A DNA stretch of 64,000 nt, from contig JARHVA010005487.1 of assembly GCA_037957365.1 (NCBI GenBank), forward strand, positions 485,001 to 549,000, given 5' to 3'. The stretch comes from Torreya grandis. Taxonomy: Eukaryota > Streptophyta > Pinopsida > Cupressales > Taxaceae. Made by a program: the position numbers and the translations under genes. Below, piece after piece: positions 1-11,339 of this stretch (its first letter is position 1; every line of letters begins with the position of its first letter). Below the pieces are notes generated by a model. It was given only the letters and a program-made list of their open reading frames with translations. It had not been told where the DNA came from and did not search any database.

Positions 1-814
1 ACCATTAACCAGTGCACCTAACTATTGCCTAAACTATGTTAGATCTAGAACCTCCCCACCTACCCATGGAATCTCCATATTTTATCTCCACCTCATAAAC
101 CCTACTCTAAATCTATCTTGGTATCATGTCATTTATGATAATCTAACTACTTTTAAGATATTAATATATGCATATTCCCAATAGTGGAGTAGGAAGCATA
201 CACTCATCTCATATCATCTATGTACCTGATATCCCTATAACTTGTGATAAACTTGTACCAATAGTGTTGGTACTCATGTATATGCTATTTTATCCTTGAC
301 AATCTCTACTAAAATTCTTGTCAGAGCCTAGGGATACCTCCCACCACTATAATCGAGCAATGCATAATAGGTGGATACTATAATTAGTATAGTCATCAAC
401 CATCTCCCTTTAGTATCCAAATGGTAAAGGTCCTGAAAGTATAAACCCCCACCATGGTATCAGGCCTCTACTACATGCTCTTCATACAATAGGTTCATCA
501 ATGAATCTTGCTCCTTACAATGAATTAGATCCACCACTCAACCTTGTATGGGTAGCCTCAAAATACTATGAATATCCTCCAAAAGGATAGTAAGCTTTCC
601 TATTAGTAACTAGAATGTGTTCATATATAGGTCCCATATATCAATGAGTTCTATCAACATAGCTATGTCTTGAGTCACATGTTAATATTGTCACATGCCA
701 CCTAGACCCACCACCATTATATGGGCCCACTCCTCCCTAGTCATGTCTCTGTACAGCTCCTCTAAGAGCAATGGCACATGATCTTGCATCATTAATAGTG
801 ACCTCACCTACAAG
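1..814 (-). pseudogene. Plant mobile domain (PMD / MAIN-like) pseudogene, partial
   Basis: Read on the minus strand from about 807 down to base 1, one frame gives a PMD-type N-terminal region: a leucine-rich lead-in, a W-D-L-Y-M-N-T-F segment, then GKLTILLEDIHSILRLPIQG. This matches the usual PMD order of a TxTFHLPxGExTITLxDV block followed by an I/V-L-x-L-P-I-x-G block. The frame continues to the window edge with scattered TGA, TAG and TAA stops, so it is dead and truncated. A TTGTAG/GTGAGG string near 808 could be a splice acceptor, which is weaker evidence. PMD proteins of the MAIN and MAIL1 family act in the nucleus in transposon silencing and genome stability, and PMD genes are also carried by Mutator-like and gypsy elements. 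I cannot tell whether this is a host-gene relic or transposon cargo. A second copy in the same orientation lies at 42470-44130. Confidence 0.72.
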
Positions 815-1612
815 GTTAGATAAATAACTTAGTTTAACCTACACTTTAAAAACCCCACACACATTTAACCTAAACTACCCTAGTTGCTACACCAAGGCAC
901 TCATCTACCTTTATTACTTCCCACACCTATACCAACAATCCCATTTAACTTCCCCTATACTCTTTTTTTAAATCCCTTAGCTAATCTAAGATATAACTAC
1001 TCCTAATTATCTAACCTAAGACTTGTACCCTTTATAGCTTATCCTAAATAATTACTTAGCCAACCCAACCCACTCCTCATTGATGTTCTAACATATTCAC
1101 ACACATTTTACCACATTTTTAACATTCTTTCCCCCTACCCTTTAACCCAAGACTGGCATTGATCAACCTTTGACCAACATGAGTTCATTATTGGATTGAT
1201 GTCAGTTGATTCTTAATTGACATGAGCTTCTTTCTTGAGCTAATGTTAGTTGACTCCCTATTGATTGACATCGATTGACATTGACCAACATTGGTCACTA
1301 TGTATTAGGTTCTAGTCCTAAAACCTTAATTTCTTCCTCTACAACCTACCTAAAACAAGAAAATAACATTTACCTACCTCTACCTTATTTACCAACTAAT
1401 TTCTATAAGACATTCAATTACCCCCCCACCCTCACACCTTACCCTACCTAAATACATTCACAAAACAACACAAACAAGGAATGAAATGACATAAAATTGC
1501 TTACCTCATCTTGTGTACACCTCTATGGTGGTACCCACTACCCATCCTCCACTTTCCCTCTACCTAGTGCTTATCCCCTATCTCATTACATATTTTCCTC
1601 TCTTTATCCTAG
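815..1612. other. Gene-free AT-rich stretch
   Basis: I see no coding frame, RNA gene or terminal-repeat structure here. The strand is strongly pyrimidine-biased (many CCTA/ACCC runs). Around 1150-1310 short TGACC/GGTCA-type motifs recur (GACCAACAT, TGACATCGATTGACATT). Parts of 950-1130 weakly resemble 4000-4200, so this may be old LTR sequence of the family that begins at 3886, but the similarity is too low to assign by eye. Confidence 0.5.
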
Positions 1613-2834
1613 CTAGTTGTAATATCCCCAACCAATTGGGAATATAGAAAAAATAAAGCTCTAAATAAAGATACAAATTCTACCAAAATAATTTCCAAAT
1701 AAATAAATAAATCACAATATAGTCTCTCAATGGCAAATCACAGATCTTATCACTTGATCTTCTAGATGATTAGACAATTGAGTCTCTGTCATACAAATAA
1801 AATAATATGAAATATTCTATCTTAAAACCCTAGGCTTTGGCAAATTTGGAAATTGAGCTTGAGTCTGTAAATTCTGTCTCGGCCTGCTGTGTCGAACACA
1901 CAGTTGTCGGCATCGGTCGATATACTACCGACATCGGTCTCTGTCGGTCCTTCTCTGTCGATGTCGATCTTCAGTCGGCCAATGTTGGTCACTAGGGATC
2001 TCTGCCTGCCGATGTTAGTATTTTCATGGATCTGTACTGACCTATACAGACTTTGTACAACTGTTAATTAAGCACAACCTGTCTATTTTCAACCCTTGAT
2101 CTGAAAGTATATGGCTCTAATACAGAAGATCTCTATCTGTATAATTTATTGAATCAAAAAAACTAAATAAAGAAATACCTGGAAAGCTCTGTGACAACTT
2201 TTGTATGAAGTTACCTCTCAAATCTGTAAACCTATGTGATAACTTCTGGATGAAGCTATCTCTCAATTTTGGCAATAGATCAGTTGATATTTCATAGCCT
2301 CTAAATTGCACACAATGAAGAGTTGACGTTCTCCACTACAATGGAATCCTAGAACCCTTGGCTCAGTCTTCACAAAAGAATTCTTCAATATCAAAAATCA
2401 ATAATCATATGCATAATCAACAATGGCCTCCATGAGAAACCCTTATACCCTCAAAAAGATGTGCTTGCCCTAATTAGGGTTTCTTAAATTATAATTAGGG
2501 TTTCTAATTAAAAATAGGCTAAATAATTAATATTTGATTAAATCAATCAAATATTAATATCTCCCTCAATACATGTCAGATCCTCGAACCGTCTGAAGCT
2601 GGTGAATCAAGGAATGATTTTGCACATGACCATACCAAAATAAGGGTGCTCCACTGCATGTCAAATATCCCTAAATAATAGGAGCTCATGCAAACATGTC
2701 TAAAAGATCCCAAATGAAAGCCAAGCCAATCTCCATCATGACCCTTTATCCAATCTATCAGCCTACGAAGGTCGCATAATAGGCTAGTCATCAAATCTGT
2801 TGATGTCCACTAAAAAAAGGGACATGACACTAGT
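1613..2834. mobile_element. Candidate solo LTR with CTAGT target duplication
   Basis: The block 1618-2829 (1,212 bp) begins TGTAATATCCCC and ends AGGGACATGACA, imperfectly complementary termini of the TG...CA type. It is flanked by identical 5-bp duplications CTAGT at 1613-1617 and 2830-2834. A single LTR-sized block with TSDs and no internal region fits a solo LTR left by recombination between the two LTRs of a full element. It holds no long frame. It contains the tract at 1890-2000 rich in TCGG and GTCGG (CpG-richer than its surroundings), two copies of TTAGGGTTTCT around 2470-2505, and a palindrome-rich AATATTTGATT / AATCAAATATT stretch near 2530-2560. Orientation is not determined. A short non-autonomous element is the alternative. 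Confidence 0.68.
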
Positions 2835-3871
2835 CCCCACACTCTACGCAATCGATGACCTATCCATAAATCTCTAACTACCAACTTAGCTATTTTACTC
2901 ACCCTTCATTAGAAAACTCTTCTAGGTGCTAAACATTCAAACAAAAAATGATAACAAAAAACAAACTAAAAAAATCCAAAATGTTTTTAACCTTTTTGGT
3001 CATCAACCCCCTTTCCTAGGGTTTGGTTAGTGATCAATATCGATCACCCATTGGGTTTTAAACTCAAATTGATCAACCTAACTTGAGTTGACCAATATTA
3101 GTCACATCTATTAAGGTTTAACCCCTAACTCCTCCCACAATTTTGACCCCCTTTCAACCCATAAAGGGGATCCTTTACAACTTAGCCCCACCACACTTTT
3201 CATCTCTCTCCTCACCTACCCATCATATTTTACCCTATTTCTCCTTTATCACATGAAACCACTTTCATTTACTTTGGTCCTTCTTAAAAATTATTCACAT
3301 ATTTTTGTGATAACCTTGACTTAATCATGTTGCCTATTTACACTACCTTACCATGATCCACAACATTATATAACTAAACTACTTTTGTGTGCATCCCTTT
3401 TGATCCATTAGACCATGCCCATTTAAGGTTCCAACACCTATAACCCATTTCATCTTCTCAAGATCACCCTAATTTTATATCCTTGTGAACTTGGATACCT
3501 TAGCATCAAGACTTGCATTTATTAGTATAACCCATATCAGCAATGCCTAATGTTGTGGCTTGGTTCACTTATCACTTGTCCTCCTACGTGTAACCTTAGT
3601 TTCCAATTTGTTCAACCATGGTATCCTTGTCTAGGTACACTTTATAACATTGCACTTAGTTACATTTTGTGCAAACTTTTATGCTTCAATGCCTAACCAC
3701 CTAAACCACTTTTCTACCCACTTACACACTTGTCAAACCTAAACTCAACTTCATTTTCACCTCATCACTTCTTAGTTTGAGGGGGAACACCTCCTCCCAT
3801 ACTTGGGGCATCCAACCTTGCACATCATCATTTGTTTTTGTTTTATAGTTTGGTGATGTCACCTACACAAT
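2835..3871. other. Gene-free stretch, probably retrotransposon internal remnant
   Basis: No gene is recognised. Near 3030-3110 there is another cluster of TGATCA/GACCAATATTAGTCA-type motifs. The right part (about 3770-3870) reads GAGGGGGAACACC...CTTGGGGCATCC and leads into a purine tract and an LTR start at 3886, so this is likely the 3' end of the internal region of an LTR element. A similar CTTGGGGGAAACCCTC string lies at about 17941 in the TGTAGACA element, which supports relatedness. Confidence 0.4.
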
Positions 3872-4922
3872 AAAAAGGGGTAAAATGTAGACACTAGAAA
3901 CTGTACCAATGGTTCTAGTTGTTTAAAAACACTTCTTTTGGCCTCGCTTGGCCCCCTTGGGTTAGAATATTTCTTAAAACCCCTTTAAAAATACCCATTT
4001 ACCCTTTACACACATTTATCTAAATTAATTAGTTAATTAAGATAATTACTCCTATTTACAGCTCACCCTAACCAAACCCATGGCTAACTTAGCAACACCT
4101 ATCCTTAAGACCTTTTCCTACCTTGGCATTTAATGTCTTAACCTATTAAACCATTTCTTCTCACATTTCCATGTTACCTTAAATAAGATAAAACCACTTC
4201 CAAGGTTTTTAATGACCAAAATTAAGTGTAAAATGTTATTTTGGGTAAATATTACCTTTTCCACCTTGACAAAAGTTGGTCACCCCTTGACTGACACCAG
4301 TTGACTAGGACTGACATTGGTTACTTAAGGCTACCCTAAGACCCTGGTTCAAGAGGTTGAAATATTTGAGAGAGAACCAAAACTCTCATGTGAATCTAAG
4401 CTTCCAGTGAACTAGAGAACTAGTCCAAAGATTAGAAAGTGTTTCACCACCTCAAGATTGGGGACTAAAGTGCCTTCACTCTATCTATTTTATTCTATGA
4501 TTTTAAGCATCTCATACTTAACTTCAAGACATATTCATGATAGTAACTCTAAAAAATTACTAAGTATCATGCCCTTGTGATAATTTTAGTTAATTAGTCT
4601 TGGTATTCTATTTATTTCACCACTTCCCATATCTCCCCATATTCTCTTTTGTGTTAGAGTTTTGCAACTCTAAACACCCCCTTGTCCATAAAATCCCCAC
4701 TAACCATTCCCAGCCATTTGAGTATCAAATCCATATGTTTGATATCTGTGAGATGATATTTTTTCTTCATGACCATCAACCAACCCCAAAAAACCCATAA
4801 AACCCTTCTGAAACTATTCTAAAGTCTATTTTTACCCAAAACTAGAACTATGACAAACCCACTGTGACCGACATCAGTCATCCCTTAACCGGTGTCAGTT
4901 ATCATTAACTAGTATAGGTTAT
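3872..4922 (+). mobile_element. Truncated 3' LTR of TGTAGACA type with polypurine tract
   Basis: A purine tract (AAAAAGGGGTAAAA, 3872-3885) is followed directly by TGTAGACACT at 3886. That is the expected order of polypurine tract and 3' LTR start for a plus-strand LTR element, and the start matches the TGTAGACA beginning of the element at 11340. No matching TCTACA end is seen before 4922, where the long-LTR minus-strand element begins. The simplest reading is that this LTR was interrupted by that insertion, with its remainder to the right of about 28620, but I did not find the remainder. Clusters of GACTGACATTGGT-like motifs lie at 4265-4325 and 4860-4915. No coding frame is seen. Confidence 0.5.
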
Positions 4923-7900
4923 TGTTTTCACCAAATATTTCACCCTAAGATATAGTATTCAATCCTATTATATATTTGGGAAACATGGGAATACTTTTAG
5001 GTATGTGGGTTTACCTATAGGTAGAAATAGACATCTAGGTTTAAGGGATAGCTCCCTGAATATACCTTGAAATGATTATCACCTAAGTTACTTGTGGGAA
5101 AAGAGATATATTTTTTCATGAAATTAAACTAATATAATGGTTTGATACACCAATATGTTTTCCACATGACCATCATACTTTTTTTACTAAAAAATAAGGC
5201 ATACAAACTAGCTTCTAAGTCTTAGAAGGTTCTAACACAAGTGTTTCAATATAGAGGTGATATGCATGAGACAATATAAGGTAAATGAACCAAAGGGAAA
5301 ATTTCACACTCTAAGGACAATTATACATTTTAAAGGATTATAAAACACTAGATACACTCTATATGACCTATTATAATAGGAACTCTAGCATAAACATGAA
5401 ATGATAAGGCAATCAAGGATATAAGATTATCACTAACTTCACCATACATCACTTTGCACACTTATAAAAAAATTCATGAACTAAAAAATAGACTTGAATT
5501 TATTTTTCAATGGTAAAATACAATGTCATTCTATTGGGGCTTCACCATACATGGTGTGGTATCAGTCTATAAGAGCCAAAATGGTTATTACTTATAGAAT
5601 TGGAGAGAGAGGAGAAGAGAATGAAGTCTAAGACTCACTAAGATGTGTCATGCTAAGAAAAGGAGTTACACATGTAGGAGAGATGAATATGTAATATACC
5701 ATTCAAGTTATACTTGGATAAATGTCCCTCAAAACATGAAACTCCTAAAATGTGGTGTAGAACTCCTCAATTGCTTACATAGAAAATTGCCTTCATCATT
5801 TGGCCTTTTTGTAATGTCCATAGTATACTATGGATACATGTGATGATTTAACTAAGAGGGAGGGGTTATACACATTCTCCAATATGCATTTTTTCATCCC
5901 TAATCATCAAATATTCTTATAGACATGAGTTATCACTACCTGTAGTTTGAATAACTATTCTTTCACTCATCCTCCACACTTGGCACCAAATTTGGTCTTT
6001 AATTTTATAATATGATCCATATATAGAATTTTATAACACATTAATACCCCTCATGGCCATAAATTACTTAGGTAGACCTTAAAAGGCCTCCAACTTAGAA
6101 CTTTCACCTTCCCACTAGCTTGTTCATTATGTCAGTTTTGACTTGTTGTGATTAAAGCACTTACAGAGGAAATCGTGAACTTATCTAAGGTAATAAATGC
6201 ACATGGTGAGTTATATTAAGTCCAAATACATCTCTAAAGTATATTTTATCATTTGAAACCCTTCCATACCTACACAACACCAAAAATAGTCAATAAAAGA
6301 CATTTTACACCCTATTCATACAGGTAGGGTACAAATCAAACTGATGAATAAGATCCCTAGAGAGTCCTATACAACATCCAATAATATCCTAAGCTATTCC
6401 ATTCCATTTTAATCCCCCTTCTCCTTCATTTTCCCAATTGATTCATTACCAAGGGTTTTATGCCATTTTTTCATCTAAGGATTGTTCATGAATATGTGAC
6501 ATTCAATCCTTTAGAAAATTTCACTAGATTTTTGTTCAAGGCCTCCTTCATCATCCCAAATCTCCTCAAACTCCCATGAAAATCCTCCTAATATATGTGA
6601 GCTCTCAAATTTTCCCTCTCAATATTTGTTCATGCATTCTACACACCCTAAATTGGTCTAAGCCAAGAAATGGATTTCATGTGGTTTCATTTACATATAA
6701 ACAAGTTTAACACACCTTATAACTCTCTAAAAACATGTTTCAATGGATTATAATGTTCATCTAATCTTATAAATGGTATTATCACCCCCTTAGTCATTAG
6801 GCATAATAAAGACCTAGTAGGCTTAGCCTACATATCAATAGGTTTGGAACACCCTAACCTATTTCTAACCTTTGTTCATGATTTTCCATGTTTTTTATGT
6901 GTGACACAACTTTATACACCTCCATAAAATGTTTCATCAACCCTCAGTTCACCCTGTTATCTCCTCTCTTCAAAGCCTATAGGTTTGTACCTTTGGGGAG
7001 TGACCTATATCTAAGACAAAATAGAGGGAACGTCCCCTATTATCCCATACAAAGTGAAAATATGGTTGGATTATCCAAGTGATGAAGATTCTCCATGAAA
7101 ATTTTAATCTCTTTATCACATCATTAGACCCCCCAAATGCTTCAAAACCCAAGACAAACCCTTAGAACATTGATTGTGTATAAAAATTTTATAATAAACT
7201 ATAGGTTTTCATATTGTAAAACTATTAAAGATCTATTTCCATGATATGGTGGTCTCTTGAGGTGGTCATCATCATAATGCTCACACCCTTTAGTCAATCT
7301 TCTATTGCTCTTTCTCACCTTAACTAGTCAAGTCTGTAGGTTGATTGACTATGTTTTTCTTGTCTTGAAAGAGGTGCTTATATGTGGCCTTGCATGGTTT
7401 ATGCCTTAAATAATTTTCATAAGACCTCAATTAAGTCCCCAAAGTCATTTGGAAATCCATCTAGACTATTCTCATCATTTTCATGCTAGTACATTTTCCA
7501 AGTCACTTGTTCTAGCTCACTGTCATACCATAGTCAACTATAATTGATAAATCAAGGGTTCTATAGGTGAACATCCACCTGGAAATTAGTACCACATACC
7601 CTTGGAATCCTTTAATGTCTTTTGGAAGCATTTTAAACTTTTATGTATCCTTATTCATTGGGATTTCATGTCTAGGTTTGTGTCATGAAAATGTAGCTAC
7701 CTACAGCCAATTGTAGGTGGCCCTTTTGAACCAAAGTGCATTTGTAGGTATATTTCTAGGCTAAAAACATGATACTCCAACTTTAATTTATTCTATTTGA
7801 AAACTAATAGTCCCTCTCACTTTCTTATAACCACTTGTCATGGTGATAGGTTATTACATTACAATCTTAGGGTGCAAGACCATTTTAGAAATCCAAATCT

Positions 7901-8340
7901 TGTAGAATACACTAAAAACTACAGTGAAAAAATATCAAAAATAGAAGCCTTCAAACATTATGTTCATTTATTCATACATCCAGTCATTTTTTAATGGATC
8001 TTCCCATAGGATAGGGATACAAGATAGGTGTAATTAAATTCATCAAAACTCCTTACAACACATCTATATATTAACTCCAAAAGCAATGAGGGTTCTATTT
8101 TGGAGCTTTTAGGGATTTTGTCCCTAAACTCAAATATCTTCACTTGGGGTGACCTTTCAAGGCTGCCAACTAGTTTAATGCTTCAAACATGAGTATTATG
8201 GTTTCTTAAACATATTATTACCTCAAGGAGGGTCTTAAAACATATGACAACACATTTTATCAATACTCAGACGTCTCTATCAATACCACCTGTAGGTGTA
8301 CATTTCCATGTTTAGGCAGTTAAGAAAAGTCATGGATAAT
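4923..8340 (-). mobile_element. 3' LTR (copy A) of long-LTR minus-strand gypsy element
   Basis: This block of about 3.4 kb is repeated in the same orientation at 25169-28620. Examples are the GGTATGTGGGTTTACCTATAG segment at about 5001 and 25241, the CACCATACATGGTGTGGTA segment at about 5543 and 25793, and the CTTGTCTTGAAAGAGGTGCTT segment at about 7358 and 27640. The two copies differ at very roughly one base in seven, with small indels, so they are old. The left edge begins TG (4923). Similarity ends near 8340, where no clean terminus or TSD could be fixed. Because gag and protease lie between the copies on the minus strand, this is the 3' LTR. All small open frames in it look accidental. 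Confidence 0.7.
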
Positions 8341-9101
8341 GTGCATGTTGTCTAAGCCCTCAACCAACAATATACCCTCCTAGAGTGATTAAATTAATTT
8401 CTTTCACCATCAATAACTTTAACTCAATTCAAATCCTTCCTTTTAAAGTGACCATCTCCTGAGGGCAGCTGTAGGAATGTCTTGATGTTGCAGATAAGGT
8501 AGTGGATGGAAATGAATAATGTGCATGGTGAAGGATATTTTAACCACTCATAGATATTTCAAGATCTTAAAATGAAAAATTTCCATCATAATTAACTTGA
8601 AAAAAATTCAATGCCTTGTCCCAATGTGATTGGCTCTTTTTATGAAACCTATAAATGTTGATTCACTGATACAAGACTATCTATCCTAGAGAACTAACTA
8701 TCACAATTAGTTTTATGGTATTATTGATGTTAAACTTGATGTATCATGAAAAAATAATTTATCCCACTCCTTTAAACTCTTAATCACATCTTCATAGATA
8801 TTCTTAGAGCTTAAAACACTATGACTACGTATTGAAACTTGTAGGAAGTGACTATGTGTAACATTATTGACTACAACCTTTATGATGTTAGATTTGGAGA
8901 TTGAAATTACAATTATATGGGGTAAAAATAGGCATTTGAGTCATGAGACAAAACACCAAACATTACATTGAAACCATTGTAGAGAAAAAAATCCTTTTAT
9001 AAGTAGTAAAACATGACTGTAACCTCCATTAGTGACATCTTCCTATAATTTGAACTGTTTAACCCATGAAATAACTTATAATCATGAAAATAAACATGGG
9101 T
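8341..9101 (-). other. Internal remnant of the minus-strand element, 3' side
   Basis: This lies between LTR copy A and the non-LTR insertion. I see no reverse transcriptase, RNase H or integrase motif on either strand. A phrase around GATAATGTGCATG recurs at about 8334 and 8515, hinting at a small internal duplication. The LTR may extend somewhat into this interval, because its right boundary is defined only by loss of similarity. Confidence 0.35.
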
Positions 9102-9148
9102 AACATTATAAAATGTATTAAAGTAAGACCCCTAGTCCTAATAAATAG

Positions 9149-9634
9149 AATGCAGAAGAAGAAAGGGGTCGGGAGAGACTTGAAGAACCCGAGGAGGAAA
9201 AATCGGAGGATGAAGAAGGAACAGAGAGTTGGGAAACCAACTCTAGTAATGATGAAGAAGGATCGGAGGAAATTGAAAAGGATAAAGTCAATACTGAGGA
9301 GGATTCTATTACCAGAACAGAAGAGTTGGAGGAAAACCAGAAAGTGGCGGAGGAAGACACTGTCCAGGAAGATCTTGGTGAGGACCCAACTTCTAAGAAA
9401 GAAAAGGAAATATCTGTCCAAGAAGATATTCAAAATATGGAGATGGAAATTGAAGAAGGAATCAATGAGCAGGAACAAAAGAGCAAAGATGACCTCTTTG
9501 AAGAAGATAGGAATAGCCCGAATAAAAAATCTGAGGATTGGAGAGGAAAGAATCAGAATGAAGAAATTTACACTCCTATGACTTGGGTTAACAGTAAAGC
9601 TGAGTCTTCCTCCCAATTAGATTTCTGGCTATGA
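9149..9634 (+). pseudogene. Acidic Glu/Lys-rich reading frame of the retroposon, no start codon
   Basis: The frame is open from the TAG at 9146-9148 to the TGA ending at 9634 (about 161 codons) and has no ATG near its beginning, as expected if the insertion is 5'-truncated. The product is strongly acidic, with many E-E, E-D and D-E runs (for example KSEDEEG and QEDIQNMEMEIEEG), and ends SSSQLDFWL. Composition suggests a disordered or coiled-coil segment. I recognise no domain. Its stop overlaps the next ATG as ATGA (9631-9634), so the two frames may be one original protein split by a frameshift. Frames on the opposite strand and in the other plus-strand phase of 9059-9616 are shadows of this purine-rich tract. 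Confidence 0.55.
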
Positions 9635-10014
9635 GGGAGATCATTGAACTCAAGAAAAAAGCAAAAACATTGGAAGAGTCTCCGAAAGCTCCTTGGAATA
9701 AAGTAAACAGCATGGAAATTCAGCTAAGCGAGATCCCTGTGAAGCTCAAAGCTTACGAAATCAATCTCTGGGAGTTAATAAAGGATAACAGAAAGAAAAT
9801 GGATGAAGTAACGTCTAACATTTGTGCAGTAGCTATCAATATAGGTAAACGAGCCAATGAGGAGACCAAAGCACTAGAGGGTCCCAGCAAAAGGACAAGG
9901 CAAAGTTTTAGAAAGAAAGATACACAAAAAGGAGCTTTGCTGGAGGTTACCACACAGGAAACTGCTTTGAAAGAAAAAGAAGCCATGAACTTGATTCTGG
10001 AACTGGATGAATAA
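9631..10014 (+). CDS. Coiled-coil-like ORF of the retroposon, 127 aa, unknown function
   Basis: This is an uninterrupted frame from ATG 9631 to TAA 10014, overlapping the preceding acidic frame by four bases. The product begins MREIIELKKKAKTLEE and contains a region of spaced hydrophobics (LSEIPVKLKAYEINLWELI) typical of a coiled coil. It continues through a basic segment (KRTRQSFRKK) and ends NLILELDE. It is followed by a non-coding 3' region. I recognise no enzymatic motif. It could be the C-terminal half of a LINE ORF1-like or gag-like RNA-binding protein, or of a host protein whose mRNA was retroposed. Given the 5' truncation and absence of a promoter, expression is doubtful. Confidence 0.5.
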   Translation: MREIIELKKKAKTLEESPKAPWNKVNSMEIQLSEIPVKLKAYEINLWELIKDNRKKMDEVTSNICAVAINIGKRANEETKALEGPSKRTRQSFRKKDTQKGALLEVTTQETALKEKEAMNLILELDE

Positions 10015-10300
10015 TCTGGTCCTTCTTGGTGGTAAAGAAACTGGTACAATTCTTTGTTTTTCACTTGTTAGCTTTTGTTTGTTGTTTCTCCAGACTTCTG
10101 TATCTGGGTTTTGATCGGATGTATCTCTGATGGTTTCAGGACCATTCAAAACCTAATTTTGCTACTTCTCTGTAGTGTTTTTTAGGCGTTGCCTATGGGC
10201 GTTGTTGTTTTTTTATGTTTTTTTTGCTCTTTTTTAAAGGGTTTTAGGGCCCCTTCAAAACCTGCTTTTACCTCTAATCTAAAACATTATAAAATGTATT

Positions 10301-11334
10301 CAAAATCATATGGAATCAAATTCATCAATTGAGCTATACAGACTAGCTCAAATAGGAACAAACCCTTCAAGGTGTGGGAAACAACAAGTAAAAATGGATG
10401 GTCAACTTATTTAGGATGGTTTATAAATTATAGGAAGCCAATCCTTGAAATCCAAACATAAATTTAAATCTAACCATGTGTACTATCCACCACTAAAATC
10501 ATTTGACTTGTAATTCCTCTTATTATCCATATCAATAAGAAACTTGTTGACTAGTTATGCTTGCCTAGTGGAGTGGTAGAGAGATAAAATGGTTTTAGCC
10601 CTTTTTTCACACTTCTAAAACATGTAAATATTTTTTTTTGGAGCCTATTTCTAAATTAAAATGTATTTTCAAATATTTTACATTTTAATGTACTTTACAC
10701 TATATATGTTTTTCTATATAAATAGGGGTTCAGGGGCAGTAGCCCCCCAAAACAAATTGGACCCCTTTTAACAGGAAACCATTTTGGGTTGATTACTCCC
10801 ATGGTTTTGGTGCCCATTATTTTTTAATACCACTTTTTTGATGTATTATGTATTTATGGATATTTCATAGGTAATACATCATGAGAATGAGGGTTTTCAG
10901 AAGTAAGAATAAAGTGTGTTAATTCAGGTGTGAATTCAAAAAGGTTTGTTGAACACAGTTCCAAATAATATCTCTGCATTGTAATTATGAAAAGACTGAT
11001 CTAAGAGTGGTTTTTACTCTCATGGCTTGTAATAAAATCAGATCAAGTGTTTCTTAGTGGATGTAGCCCACATTGGGTGAACCATGTTAAATCTAGTCTT
11101 ATTATTATGCATGTTTATTTTTGTTCTTTATGCATCTCTATTTATATCTATTATTGTGATTCTGTGAAATTGTTATACATCAATTTCTATATTTATTCCT
11201 AACAGTCAATCATGGAAATGAGTCTAATGAATTTAAATATACATAACAAAAACTCTACCCATGTTCCACTCTCCTCATAGTGCATACAACCTTTGAAACT
11301 CCTTCTTTTTCAATTGTTTTCTTGATTTTTAGTT
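10301..11334 (-). other. Internal remnant of the minus-strand element between two nested insertions
   Basis: No coding domain is seen on either strand. At about 10839-10879 there is an imperfect hairpin (GATGTATTA ... TAATACATC). The interval ends with the AACAC target duplication of the next insertion. Confidence 0.35.
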
Positions 11335-11339
11335 AACAC

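Larger units (their letters stand above)
9102..10300 (+). mobile_element. Non-LTR retroposon (5'-truncated LINE-like or retrogene) with 18-bp TSD
   Basis: The 1,163-bp block 9120-10282 is flanked by identical 18-bp direct repeats, AACATTATAAAATGTATT, at 9102-9119 and 10283-10300. Direct repeats of this length, with no terminal inverted or long terminal repeats, are the hallmark of target-primed reverse transcription as used by LINEs and the sequences they mobilise. The insert is visibly richer in G and purines than its surroundings and has a compact coding part (9149-10014) followed by about 270 bp of T- and G-rich 3' UTR-like sequence. The 3' end (TCTAATCTAA) has no long poly(A), which is unusual for a processed mRNA and closer to LINE families with short 3' tails. 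No reverse transcriptase is present. It lies in the internal region of the minus-strand gypsy element, so it is younger than that element. Confidence 0.78.

Noticed and set aside
7797..7994. Small open frames of 60-90 codons across 1-44 kb as genes
   Set aside because: They lack recognisable domains, lie inside LTRs or non-coding remnants, and have the length expected by chance in AT-rich DNA.
9059..9616. 185-residue hydrophobic frame on the minus strand
   Set aside because: It is the complement of the Glu/Lys-rich purine tract. Such tracts automatically give Phe/Leu/Ser-rich antisense frames. The plus frame has the coherent 3' UTR and TSD context.
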